Source: Haemaphysalis longicornis (lineage: Eukaryota > Arthropoda > Arachnida > Ixodida > Ixodidae). Taken from it: a stretch of DNA of 64,000 bases. Every line of letters starts with the position of its first letter. Positions within the stretch are counted from its first letter, which is position 1. The stretch lies in NCBI GenBank assembly GCA_013339765.2, contig CM023449.1:202703422-202767421 (forward strand), written 5' to 3'. The position numbers and the translations under genes were made by a program. The notes beneath the pieces were generated by a model. That model had not been told where the DNA came from, ran no database searches, and was given only the letters and a program-made list of their open reading frames with translations. Positions 1 to 13,200 of the stretch are shown in pieces.

Positions 1-3000
1 TCTAGGCTTAAAACAGTGAAAACTTTCACAGTGCTTCACACTGCCCTTCTCTAAACTAAAATAACCTGTGCTACAGAAGTGACGGAATTTTGTCACTGAG
101 ACACGAAACAATAAAAAGGCAGGCTAGCGCAGCACCACGTATTCCTAACGGCGAGGCCGACCAGCAGTGTTTAATCAAAGTGCACGCACAGTCCGCAGGT
201 ACGCAAAAGTGCGGCGCACCGCAGCACACGGGCCTGCGGTGCGCTGGACTAGCCTATTTTACGCACGAGCATGGCCGATTAAGCTTTTCCTTTTCGGATC
301 GGCTGTTGCCAAAACGTCCTTTCCACCAAGTGTAATAGTTTAAACAAGAAGTGCTTAATACAAATTCCACTTCATACGATCGTCCATCGTTAAATCTGCC
401 AGTGGCAGACCGCTGTCAACGCTCTGGCAGTTTTCTCGACGCTGTAAAAGTTTTTAGCGCTGCAAAGCTATTTTCGCTTGTGCCACGCTGATCGCCCGAA
501 GAGATCTGACACGCCAGAGATGGGCTAGAGACCATGTCGCAAAGCAATCGGGAGTATCGAGACCATTTTGCTTCTGCCAATATGGGATCATACTGGACCC
601 CCGAAGCTTTGTACTACCCGGAAGTCGGTTTGGCCTCCAACCGTGCAGCGCCGCCTGGGAAGCACAGAAGCCCTATAACCGATGTTTTCACAAGTTACAG
701 CAAAAACAAACGCAGCTCGATGGATCGTCGAATAGGCAACGGCCATAAGGTAAAACATGATATATACATGTGCGAATTTGCAGACGCATCTATCGAAGAC
801 TTGATATATTTCCAGCCGTTTTTCCTCAGTACTGACACTCATGTATTTCTAATTCCGCATACACCAAAAGGAACAGCAACGGAAACATGTAGAACAAATG
901 CTGCTTTTTTTATTTATCGTTTTTTGAAGTTTCAGGTATCAACCATAGCTCGTTATGGTTTAGGAAATTTAATCGTGAGACTCCCTCTAAGCACGCCCTA
1001 AACAGCAACAGAAAGATTGTAATGATGTGTATTGCCTCCAAAACTAGAAAATTAAGTTCACTTGCAGTATAGCGGGGAAAATTTTTATGCTCTAGCTAAA
1101 CCCAATTTAAACGAAGATTTCGTGCACAATGTAGAGCGCGGGGGATGAAAACACGACGGGAGAAAAAAAAAGTGCTTAACCGCCCTTAGATCAAAGCGTC
1201 AACTGACTGCAGTTGCACATTCTTGGACGACGCTTTGTTGCCTCCTACAGCCGAGGGATTATCAGCATGCACCTCACAGGGTGTCGAATTCTGGGCGGGA
1301 GGTAACTTACAGCTTCAAAGTAATGGCCGCACCTGAGCGGTCAACGAGAGGGTTAGATTTTAAATAAAACTTATCAGCTGTAGAAGAATGCAAAATTACG
1401 CACACATTACAACAAAAGGCGCGATACAAAACGCGTTGCTTCCAACAAACGCAACGTTGTCGGCGCCAAGAGAAAAAAAAAACACCCGGCAATATGAAAA
1501 CTGACTGCTCGCGCGGATTGGTAACTTGTGGCGCATGACATTTTTCCAAAATTAAGATTCTGTGCTTTGACGGGATAGGTAGCCAATGTTTCATAGTGCT
1601 GTCTAACACGATTGACGACGGCAAAGGATCGAGTGGCTGGCATGCAGACTCGGTCATGGCCGCCATGTACATAATTGAAGTATGTCGATTTTATATCTGT
1701 ACATAAATCATACATCATCCCCCACAGCTCGTATCCTGCTGCCAATCAAAAATATGACGCATTCATCCGCAGTGGAGCTTGTTTTCAAATGTTTTTTTTT
1801 ATAAGTGTTTATTCACTCAAAGCTTGCACAGTCTTTTACAACGGTGATGAGGGTTCTATTGTTCAGAGTTGGTAGCTTGTGTTTTTGGTTTTCGAAGTCT
1901 TTAGTCCATGCACTCACTTTGACGATGAGGGATTCTGGCAACCTAAAGGGCAACCAAGAAGTAAACGTAATTCATTTTTATGTCCCCAGTCTCTGCTAGT
2001 TTGAGAGGAATGATTTGTAAGGGTACTTACCTTACATCACTTATCTTTGCAGCATTCGACCGAAAACAGTTTACTGCTTTTCATCTGTTATTTTATGTTG
2101 TAGTATCGCTCTTTTTGAATGACTGATATAAACTCATAGGGCAAGTGCGAAAGTCCGCACAAACAATTTTCCAAAGCATACAATTACGAATTATTTAATG
2201 AGCACCTCCGTCACCCTAAGCTGCCTTATACTCTCCAGAAAGATACCTGTTACCGTTTTTAACTGCGATAACTTCGCAACTGCAGCCTGAATTTGTAGTT
2301 TTATTGGCACTACAGTTACGCTGTGCTAGAGCCTTTTTTGCTCCACGAAAAACTAAGAATACAGAAATCCGTATGTATTTATTTAAAACTGCTAACAATA
2401 CCTACTTTCGTTACTAATGTCACTGCGCAAAACAGAAATAATTTTAATCTTGCATCTCACAAACCGTACCTTAGTGGGATACTTAAGTGAACACTATCCA
2501 GTGAAGCAATGCCGCTTCCTTTCCATGCAGAGTAAACGAGATTTCAGGAAAAAACTCTCCAGGATCACAAGACGGTGGCTGGGTAGTTTAAACAAAAAGA
2601 AAGCAGGCGAGTGCATCTTGTTCTATCAGCTCCGAAGTATGCAAGTAAGATTGGTTTGTTTGAGTTCAGTGCTACTGCAGAGTGTTTTTTTCAGAAAAAT
2701 CCAAGTTATATTTGCGTTTACCTCTCGCATTGAATGGAATTTAATTGTAAATTCATGTTGAAATCAACTTCTACAGCATTTAAAAGGAAATGTAATAGCA
2801 GTTTGGTTTGATAGAAAACTGTTACTGATGGCCGAAATGTTTGTCGTAGCACCAGAAAGAAAAACATTTCTGCGAATGGTAAAGTGTTAACCTTCATAAT
2901 TTCCGGCAGGCCTGACGGCGACGTATGCGGACGCCGAATTCTTGGATATACGGCGAAAAGAAGGCGACAGTGCTGCCACACTGCTCTTGTGCAACTGCCG

Positions 3001-3623
3001 CTAAAAATATTTCGAATGGTTAGTATAAAAATGGTATCCTTTGGCAGTGCCAGAGCTATGGCTACTGAAGCTTGCGTCTGGAGCCGCCATCGTCTGATTT
3101 TATGCTTACCGTATACTTCTCTTATGCTTATACATAAAGGAGATGTATCCTAAGTAAACAGTCTTCGTGTTTTTGTTGCCCAAATACCAGATGAAAGATT
3201 ATATGAGCATAAAAAGAAATTCCGGGAAACGCCAGTAGGTTGCCTAATCGTGCAATTCGCAGATAACTGTCTAGTGTTGACTATCGCCCGGTCTACAGGC
3301 TGTTTCGAAGCAGAAAAAGTTTTGCAGCCTCGTGCCGCTCATTGGGGCTTAATTTCAACCGACAAAGCGAAATGGAAGGGACAGTGTAATTTGTATTGGT
3401 CACATTAGTATGGATAATATGTCTCCTCACGGTTCAGTTATTAACCCATTTTTATGAAAGCAGTTATGGTAGCCACAATTTTGTCCAACACAAAAATATT
3501 GTATGCAGATATGACGTTTCCTTACAATTTTCACAGATAATACATCTTCAGAACATTCGGGCTAGAAGCATGGAAAATGAGTGATAGTTTTGCATAAACG
3601 GGCACTTAAACAACTAACTGCAC
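1..3623. other. 3' flank of the M20 peptidase gene, no gene recognised
   Basis: No reading frame here resembles a protein family I know, and I see no clear repeat. Because the M20 gene is transcribed leftward, this stretch probably contains its polyadenylation site. On the minus strand the first hexamers downstream of the stop are ATTAAA at 2745-2740 and AATAAA at 2383-2378, 2305-2300 and 1813-1808. None lies within 1.1 kb of the stop codon, so either the 3' UTR is long or a variant signal is used. The sequence does not settle which. Confidence 0.5.
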
Positions 3624-3637
3624 CTGTTTATGTCTGT

Positions 3638-3879
3638 TGATTGATTGATTGTTGGGGTTTAACGCGCCGACGCAACGCAGGCGATGAGGCGCGCCGTAGT
3701 GGAGGGCTCCGGATTAATTTTGACCACCTGGGGATCTTTAACGTGCGCCGAAATCTCGTACACACGGGCGTTTTTGCTTTTCACCTCCATCAGAAAAGCG
3801 GCCGCCGCGGCCGGGAAACGAACCCGCGACCTCGTGCTCAGCAGCGCAACGCCTTAGCCACTGAGCCACCACGGCGGGT
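3638..3879 (-). mobile_element. tRNA-derived SINE (Ruka-like) inserted in the 3' UTR of the M20 gene
   Basis: Read on the minus strand, this ~240-bp element begins with a tRNA-like head. It has an A box TGGCTCAGTGG (3868-3858) and a B box GGTTCGTTTCC (3824-3814), continues with a family-specific body and ends in TTGA/TCAA tetranucleotides. The 14-bp direct repeat ctgtttatgtctgt flanks it at 3624-3637 and 3880-3893, the signature of LINE-mediated retroposition. Copies at 33.3, 35.7, 36.4 and 44.1 kb define the family. The name Ruka rests on memory of the tick SINE. It lies in the same orientation as the M20 gene, directly behind its stop codon. Confidence 0.88.
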
Positions 3880-3883
3880 CTGT

Positions 3884-4251
3884 TTATGTCTGTACAAATT
3901 TTGCAATCGTACGATAGGTTCCTCGGCTGTACTCTTTGACAAGTTCTAAATGCTCACCATTATGGTAGGCGGACTTCCACTCATGAAACTCCCGCGTGAC
4001 TTCCGAGAGCAGTGCCGGGTCAGTGAATAAATCCAGGGCGGTGAGCGCTAGTATCTTGGCTGCCCGCAGGGTAGGCGGCTGGGCCTCGGGTGCATTCGCA
4101 CCTACGGCGAAAGCAAGGGTGTGGTTCCCGTCTGCCGCAGGGATAGCAAATATCGGATGCAAGGTGGGAAGTTCCTGTGACACGTTGCCGGCGTCTGTCG
4201 ATGCACCGAATTTCTCCACGTGGGTCATGTCGGCATCCGTGAACTTTATGC
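3884..4251 (-). CDS. M20 peptidase gene, exon 6 (last coding exon)
   Basis: This exon encodes residues 306-426, after glycine 305 split across the junction, and ends at TAA (3886-3884). The acceptor is AATGCAG at the 4252 boundary. It holds the GASTDAGNVSQ segment (320-330) and His348 in GNHT, expected by family alignment to be the last metal ligand. The C-terminal helix region ALTALDLF follows. The split-codon phase matches exon 5 exactly. A shadow ORF on the other strand is not conserved. The stop codon lies inside the target-site duplication of the adjoining SINE. Confidence 0.92.
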
Positions 4252-7200
4252 CTGCATTATAGTAATCATTTCCGCTTGCTTAGCATGCATTGAGTAAATT
4301 CTGGTAGTCCTGTTAAAGCGGACACAGACAAGGCAACGAAACTGACGAAAATGGGAACTTTAGCACGCCATTTTTCACAATGCCCTGGTTTGGGCCAGGA
4401 TAAGTAAAGCTTTACCAATCGGTGCCTTTTTCCATTTTTTACGCTATACAAAACGTATTTATTAATACTAACCGTTTGCGGCCGGAAGATGTCTTTTTAG
4501 AAATAACACTGTTTGCAGAGATATTCGGCCAACCAGAGCTCCAGAAGTGTGAAGAGCTTACGCCTACGTATGTGGTACTCGTAGGATTTCATACTCCACA
4601 GATTTAATACCTCACCCCAATACTCAAGTACAGCTTAAGGGCTGCAAGCAAACCTTTGTAGCGCAGAATAACAAGGAACTTAGTATACCAAAACAAGACG
4701 AGCGCTCACTTTCACCTACTCTACTCGGCGATACACTGAGAGCTTATTTATGCATAAGCTTTGATAAAAAACTAAGCCCAATTATAAAGAATGCATAACA
4801 CACACGCGGCCCTTGGATATCAACGTCGACAGGCATATTCACACAAAAATTTCTGGTTCTTTTCCGACAGGCCGCGGAAGGCGCACTTACGCAGTGTCCT
4901 TGTAGCCTGCCTATTTCAGCAGCTTCAGTAATCTCCGACACATTTTTGCCTTGCATGATAAGGGTGCCTGCAAATTCTGGGCCGTAGCAGCAGTCACGGC
5001 AATGGGTGACAGAGTGACCCCTCACAGTTCGGTTCAAGTTGTAGTCATGTTCGCAAACCTGTCATTCATGCATTGGCCTGTTTGGCTTACGTACTCTCTA
5101 CCGCAGTCCCGAATATCACATAAAATACGCCCTGATTACACTCGGCAAATCGATTCTTATGCTTTATTGAGCTGGTACGAGGTTCCCTATTGCCTCCAAT
5201 GGCAAGTTCGCAAAGCGCTTCAAATTTTTTGGGAGCACAGAACACGACGCTTTCGTTCCGACGCTCTATTGCAGCACAAAAGACAACGTAAAGTTGTATT
5301 AGAGGGAATGTCTACCGACGAATAATCTGGGAGGGACTTTCACCAACCAAAAATCACCAATGCCACGCCGGTGCTTAACACTCTTCAGTAACTGGGTAAG
5401 TTAGGTTACGTTACTAACGCAACATATTATGTCCTTTCGTATTCGCATCTCAACCTTTTGTAGCGAAAGCCACACACGCTACCTCGGGCAGTCTTCAGGG
5501 GGGGATGAGTTTTGACCTTCAGAGCGTGACGTCAATCAACACGCCCTTCCGCAAGCGCCCGGAAATGGGCAGTGGCTCGATGGCGGGGAGAGATAGGCGG
5601 CACGCGAAAGATAGGTGAAGAGGGAACTGAGACGTGCGCGAGACCCATGCGGCCACCTGGCGGAGGAAGGCGAGGAGGCCGCCGCCGTAGTGATAAGCGT
5701 GTGCCACAAAGTAAGGCCAGGAGGCTACGTGCAGAGCAGAGCTGTGTGCGATTTAGGAAGACGAACATCCAGCTCTGCTCGCTCGTACAGCGGCAAAGTG
5801 TAAACAACACCGTGAGGCGAAAAGAGATGATGAATAAACAGTGTATTTATTGCAAACATGCCTGTATATCGGTGCAAAACGACACCTCGACAATGGGCCT
5901 AGCGAGGACAGTGAAGCTTTCGCTATCAACTAGGGTTAACCAAAGCTAAACAACAGAATTTGTTTGCAACGTCCTCTGTTAAGCTACTCGCTTACAAAGC
6001 CCTCGTTGTTTGAAAACTTGATTCTGGTAATACCATCTATGACCACTACCAAAACTACATATGTAACAGCAATTACTTAGTTCAAAAACGCGCAGCCAGG
6101 TTCATCGTTTCCGACTATTCGTATCACTCAAGCGTTAGGATACTAAAATTTCAAATTCACCTCCCTCCTCTAACCGGCTATCGGGTGATAGCAGGCCTGT
6201 TTCTTTATCACCGGTTCTTTTATTTTTTGTCCCTTAAATAATCAGTTTATACTACCATATTCACGGCCCTCGCGGTACATCATCGTAACGCTGTTCACCA
6301 GCTACGCACACAGGCTACAAATTTTAGTCGTCTATTTCTTGTTGATTCAGCAAAAAACTGGAACGATCTTTGTGCCATCATTACCATTATCACCGGAAGC
6401 AGTGGTTTGTAGGTGTGCGGTAGACGATTTAAATGAAGTTTCAATTAGATTAATTCTACTTACACAATGAGCGGGCATCGGAAGAAAAAGCTCATCAAGC
6501 TTCACCAGCCTTGGTGCTATATATAATTCAAAAGCGGGAGCAGGTTAAGACATGCGGGTAGACATGAAAATGCGAGAAATCCGCAATTACACAAAACTGG
6601 TACGGAGATTCTTCGCCAACATGGTTTTGGAGGTGGAGTAATGAACAAAAAGTTTAAATTGATGGATATCACTAAATATGTTCGACCGGGGCGTGAAACA
6701 AAAACGAACCAACAAAAGAAACATGAAAACCACACAGCATTACACGGAGTACAGTTTCGTACATGACGCTATGTTTAGACGAGCATCTGATAAACCATTC
6801 AGAAGGGTAGGCACGACGATGCCATGGCATCTGCGCTCTGAAGTTCGTGCGCGCCATTAGGTAACGCATAATGTCTTTTCGCCGCAGTCGGTAAGCTTCC
6901 ACATTATCAACAAGTCCTGCCATGTGTGACAGGGTATCTGCGTCTCGATATGTAACCCTTATTGTTTACACTTTTACCATGTATATTGCCTGCCGTTTAT
7001 GTATGCCTAGACCTCATGTAATGCCCCCAAATAGAGAACTTGATGTACCAATTAATAGCTATAGAATAAATGGAGATCGAAGGTCATGAGTTTTAGGTAT
7101 ATAATATGCGCGGCTTGAAAATGTGAAAATAAATCACAGAAGGTGCTTTGCAGGTCCCTTTTTTTCGGGCTTTGGGAGAATTCGCCCTGTGCCCTGAGAT

Positions 7201-10200
7201 TATCCTAGCAAATTGTAAGTCAGGTGGTAATAGATAAAACTTCTTTATTTACAGGGCCACATTACCCACTCACCCAAGGCTTGTCCATGTTTCCTGTATG
7301 TTTTTGACAGGGCGACGTTGTGCACGAAGTTTTTGTACTGCGACGCCTTTTCTATCGTCACCGTGCACCCAGTTGCCTGCGCTGCCGCAGTGATGCATCC
7401 CACAACTCTGGCGACCAAGGGGTCTACGTCTTGGGCAGTCTCCCCTCGAACTTGATACACGAGTTGGCTTGTCTCGGGAATGATGTTCGAGTAGGTTCCT
7501 CCTTCCAGGATGATGCCTGCGATTGTGCGCAACGAGCTCAGTATGCCTCCCAACATAGGAGCTAATATACGGTACGCATTTGGTAGGGGCTACACGAAGT
7601 ATTCCTGTACGGTTCTATGATGAACATGTGGTTGACTGTATGAATGAAAACTAAGATATCATTATTACACCATAGTGAGCGAAGCAGAAAGATTGGGCAA
7701 GTGAACCCATCAGTGTGCTTTTATTAAAACCAATTAAAACGTTCATACCCATTCTTTCTAAAACGGATGAGAACCTTACAGAATTCCCGAAATCGCACTA
7801 TGTTATCGTGAGTTGGTCACCGAAAACTATTTAAAAAGCTCTAATATGGTACTGAACATATCGCTGCACCTTTAATCTTTTTGTAAAACATCCAAAAGAA
7901 GAAATCAAGGGAGAAACTGTTGTCCTCTAGGTTCGCAGCAAGCTAAATCACGTTGCCATTTTACTGAACCTTAAGCTTGATAGTACATTGTTGTGTAATG
8001 GTGAATTTAAAAGAGAATGGCCAATTCATCGCGAATGTGGTGTGCAAGTCAACAATGAAGGCTATTCTGATTTAGCGTCATTCTTATGGAAGCGAAGAAG
8101 AGGATAAAGGCGGGTAGAATAGGAGTTCTTTAGGCTTTAAATGTAGTTATTTAATTACTGAGTATGTAGTTTCAGTGATCAACCCTTCCATGGCCAATCC
8201 CCCTAAGTGGGTACCACCACTGGCACCACCACCACCACCGCCACCACCACCACCACAACCATTTTTTGATGGTGGGCTATTCTGCTGGTTTTGAGGCCAG
8301 AAGGCCCGTGTCCTGCCGCTGGCGTTCATAATTTCAGGAATGACATACCTGTCCTCCTAAATGGGCCCAAAATTTCACCATAGTGCCACGGTTTTAGCAT
8401 CCGGTGCTTGATGTGACAACGTTGATGCCTCCATCGCGTCATCATCGGCCTATCATCGTCTGTTACTCCAACCGGAGGCGAATTTCAGTTCGGAAGGCTG
8501 TAGGCATTCTACTTACATTATTGGACACGACTTGAACTGCTCGCGTCTAAAAAACATCTTTCTTAATCTTTTCCTTTCACCGTGTCCTTATCTCTTATTG
8601 TTTTTGTTCCTTTTATCGCATTCATTCTCTGGCATAAATGTGCCGTCACGCGTAATCCCAAAACCCTGTGTTGCTGTCTTTCACCTGTCTCTTAGTACCT
8701 CGTCTTGTGCCTCGTACACCTCATATCATCCCAAAGTAGCCTTCTGATGGGATGGCAAAATCAAAAGTGAATGGGCAATCCACTGTCCTTGCGGTGTGCA
8801 ACGAACGAACAGGGAAATTCTGGTTGAGCATCTTCACCAGGATGCCGAAGAAGGAAACGAGGATGGAGATAGTCAGAATCCCAAGAGAACAACATCACTA
8901 TTATCATAATCATCACCAGAATAATACTGAACAGATCCCCCCCCGCCCCATGTTGCCTAGACTGTACACTGTTTTTGAGGCCAATCCTAGCACGCCAGAA
9001 CTGTTATGCCCTGCTGATATCATCCAGAATGTCAGGCACCACATATCTATCCTGCAAAACAGGCTGAAGATTTCCCATCGTGCCACCCTCTGTGCATTCC
9101 CGGCCTGCCCTGAGAAAGCAGTTTTATCCATCGCGCCTTGAATGGCCTACCCTCATTCGTGTCGACATATACAGCCAGACTTTCAATCTGTAAGGCTGAA
9201 ACTTGTTAGGTTTGTTACAGGGTATTTATATCGCACTATTCCGCAGTAAGGACTTATTCACACCATTTTCGCTATCCAGTACATTCTAACCACGTGCTAT
9301 ATCCGTCTATGTTTGGCATTTCGCAATCTTTATCGGCTGGCATAAAAGTTCTTTCACCCGTAATTACAAAACCTACTGATCCACTCTTGTGCGTATGCCA
9401 CCGAAAGCCTTGTTTTTGAATTTCGCAACATCGTAACATCACATACATAACGCACCTACCGTTTGTCGGCTAATGCATCCGCCACAACAGCTGCAACATG
9501 CAGACGAGCGCTTCACTGCAACGCGATCACAGAAGAAGGCAACATGCCTGGGCCCTCATTTTTCGCGCCCAGTACAGTTTTCACCAAGTGCAAATGTTAC
9601 AGCTTTCATTGATGTACTTAACAGGTCTTTTGTAGTAGTATGGAACCTGTATTTTTCAATAAGTGACATTTAGGCTCTCCAACTTCTCAGGATTGCAGCA
9701 CTGCTTCCTGATCCACACTGAACATATTTTCATCTCATCATTGCAAACAGCGGAATCAGGCACACCTAGACAATGAACGATGTTCGCTTGTACTGGGGTG
9801 TGCCCTTAACGCAATTAATGCCATCTCATGAAGCTCTTATTGCACCATAGTAATGGCGCGCAAAAACATGGTTTGTTTGATACCTGCCTCAAATGTTTAT
9901 TGTCTTGAAAGCATCGAGGTACTCAAAAACTCAGTTTACACTCCCACTACGCAGAAAATGAAGAGACCATAGAAAAGTAAATACCCAGTGATACATCCCC
10001 ATTAGGAGAACGGCTTGCTGTAATATCAAGGTTTGGTATAATTACCACGCTAAGCAAAAATATACGAAAAAAACTGCGCCATCTCTATTCACGTTAAACC
10101 GGGGAGGGGAGCAGCATGCAGTGTATGAGTGCATTCTTGGCGCCTTGCCGTTTTTGCCCATGGAGATGAAACCGTTGCGGGGTAGAGGTATACAGCTTTG

Positions 10201-13200
10201 ATGTAACACTATCGTGTTTTTGAAGGACGGAGCGTTCTAGCGCGAGGCGTTGGAAAACGACTGCCCCGGCGTTTTTTTAACATGACTACATGAAACGATG
10301 ACGACGACAGGAGACGCTGACATCCCGAGCCCCTCAGTGGCTTCGCCACTAAAAGAAGCCTAAGCGCAATGAAGTTTTTTGAAAATGTGTGTGACGTTTG
10401 ACGTTTGTTTTCTCTATTGCTTCTCTGTATTTGTTTCTTGTACTTATATTGATTTTTTTTCTTTTGTGTTCGTGTGACTCCTGTGATTTAAACACATGAT
10501 TGCATACAAATATTTACCCTGATTTGACGTATGAATAGAAACTACGTCAGAAACTCTGTATTGAAAAGGTTTAGTTTTTGTTGCTTTTTTATACCTCACT
10601 GTTTTGTATTGAAGAAGCACTGTTTGCTGACGTTGCATGCCAGTACGGGGGGCCCGGGATTTCTTCAAGTGAAGCAGTTCAATTTTCGCCCTGGCCTACC
10701 GCATCGAAAGGATGCAAACAAATAAACTGAAACTGAAACTGAAACTGAAAAAGCGCCTTTGGGTAACCTGTTGTCTGCCAACAGTAGTTTATCTGCTTGC
10801 TCTTTGACAAGCATCTTAGTTTCGTAGGCAGATAGATAGGGTGCACGGCATTTCGCTTGCAGAGCATTCGACGAGCGACAGAAAAACAAAGAACCTCGAT
10901 GGGTCAAACGAGTGGTCAAGGTTGTCGAAGACTGGCCTAAGAAGGTGTTTTCAGGACTGTTAACTTTGGAGTAATTGTGACCGCAACAAATGGCCAGTGG
11001 TGCCCCTCAGCAGCAAAGACCAGCTAGGATCACGTGTAGCTTGGGTTCTGTTTCGTGTTCATCAAATTAATCAGAGTTACGAATTGCTCAGGCAATGATA
11101 AGATAAAATGTGGCAACTATGGGACTCACAGAAGAAAGGCACCAGAAATCGCAGACTATCATATCGCCCAACAAAGAATGGGAGTAGCACTCAATACTAC
11201 GCGACGCTATTGATCTACTTTCTTGGCCTTCTCCACCTGAAATATTGTGGACGTAAACGGGAGACACGAAAAGACTGCGTCTAAATATTCTGCATATGCG
11301 CACATTCATTGCTGTTGCGGAAGTTTGGTTTCACCTCGAAGATTTCTTGAGCCACGCAGTATACTACGCGGAGACAACCAAATATCGGTACACTTGCCGC
11401 AGCGCTCATTTACGGCCAATTCAGGGCACCTCACCAGCCGAATGCCACAAATTACCGTGCTGTCCTAATTTTTAAAGTTGACTGTCTGTGTGTCCTAGTT
11501 TTTGAAAGTTGACTTTATTATGCACCACGCTTATTAAAATGCAGGGTTTTGTCGGACCAAAAATGGTATTTGAGTTTTATGGTGAATTTAAAGTAAGGCC
11601 TTTTTTTACAATTCGCCAATAATTTATATCTGAAGCGGTTGGCGAACGGGTTCATGTTGTGAACAGGTTTGCGAACAATGTTAGTTTTCGAACCACTTTC
11701 CGAGTTCGACCCTGCTGCCTGAGATCAGATTCTAGGTCAGTAACTCAAGTTGATCAGCACCTCATTCCAGTTACTTACATTAACAAGGGACTGAATTTCG
11801 GAATTGTATGGAAAGAAAACGTGCTGTAGAGTGGTCTGAATCACTACCATTTGATCCTGATAATAACTTTACTATTAATGGTGATGAAATACTGCTGCAG
11901 TAATCGTGTAGTGTAGTAACGGTATTCTCTCCGAAAACTTAAAGCACCGCCAGCGAAGTTGACGCTCTATGTGTTTTATATCTTGCGAAGGTTAGTTTTT
12001 TTTTTTCGCGACACAGGGCCAACACAACCAAGGTGTCCCCCAATTGATATACCATGAGACAGCTATGAAGTTTTCTTACATGTTGGTGAAAAAAAGTGGC
12101 GCCAAGGCGCTAACACGCAGAATGGCACCAATCCCTGAAAGCTCGCCCCCAAACATAGTACATAAGAAGACGATAAACGTGTAACCAGGTTGAGAGGAAT
12201 GTCACCGCATGCACCTTGAACGTTATGCTGGAGGACGCCACACGCAGACGCTGGCTTTACCTACGTCATATACTACTAGTATGGTTCTTCAGTAAGGCTC
12301 AACTTTCATTAAGAGCCACTACTATTTCCTACATGTTTCTATTTCTTTATGAGCCCCTCAGGATTCCGCATACACAAAGATTTTCTTCTATTGAAATGTA
12401 CGCCTTTTGTCAAAATTTGTTGGGCCAATCCTAAGCCTTCTGGACCACAAAGAATTCAAAGGATCAGATTTACCTTTAAATGTGAACAATATATTTAGGG
12501 CCTTAAAAAAGAAAGGTGTATTCTCTAGCTTTCCCGCATAAAAAGTTCCAGCCTCGCTCTGGACGTAAGCTTGTACAATGAATTTTTTGCATCCTGCGCG
12601 TTTCCGGCTTGGCCGGAAAAATGTTGACAAAGACTGTACATCAGACAAAATACGTCTATTTTTGCTAAGCCCTCTTCCGCAAATGAAATGCCAGCAGTTT
12701 TTTACACCTAGATCTGTTGACGGAAATAGCATACAAACGCTACAGATAATGCCCATCCATATTTTGGTCGGTTACGTAGTTGCAACACCACTGAAAATCA
12801 CGTTTAATCAAGCCTACCGTGAATTCGGCATGCCGGTTCGATCTGCTGTCGCAGCAGAGACACGTTGACGTAAGAAGCCACTGCCGCGTCCAAGGCGTTC
12901 ACACCGTCCCAGGGAGAAGCAGCCGCATGCGTACCCTTTCCTCTGAATACAACTTTTATCTGTGATAGGAAAACAAATTGAGAAATGATCGAGCAATGGT
13001 TCCTGAAACAATGCAACGAGGCTATTTTAGTGGAGAAGTTGCAGTAAACTGGAGCTGGACAAAACATTGGATTATTAGCACTTGGAACATCATGGCACAG
13101 TGCACCGGTTATTTGAAATTTTTGAATTGCTCCCACAATCACTCATTGATTACAGCTCCTAGATATTTTGTACCACTGATACTCCAGGTGTGATGTTTCC

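Larger units (their letters stand above)
7517..12817 (-). other. Intron 4 of the M20 gene (5301 bp)
   Basis: The donor is G|GTAGGC and the acceptor GCAG, in phase 1. It holds a CAC-rich run (8213-8256), two diverged copies of one sequence (8160-8760 and 8890-9430) and a retroposon-like AAACTG tail (10724-10750). I see no further coding exon: exons 4 and 5 join in frame and reproduce the family alignment with no gap, so no exon is missing here. Confidence 0.75.

Noticed and set aside
3638..3879. True tRNA gene at the SINE heads (here and at 33.3, 35.7, 36.4 and 44.1 kb)
   Set aside because: A and B boxes are present but the cloverleaf does not close, no acceptor stem pairs, and each is joined to the SINE body and tail.
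5572..5949. 125-codon Arg/Gly-rich ORF in intron 5
   Set aside because: Follows the GC-rich patch; alternative frames and the opposite strand are also open there, so it is explained by composition.
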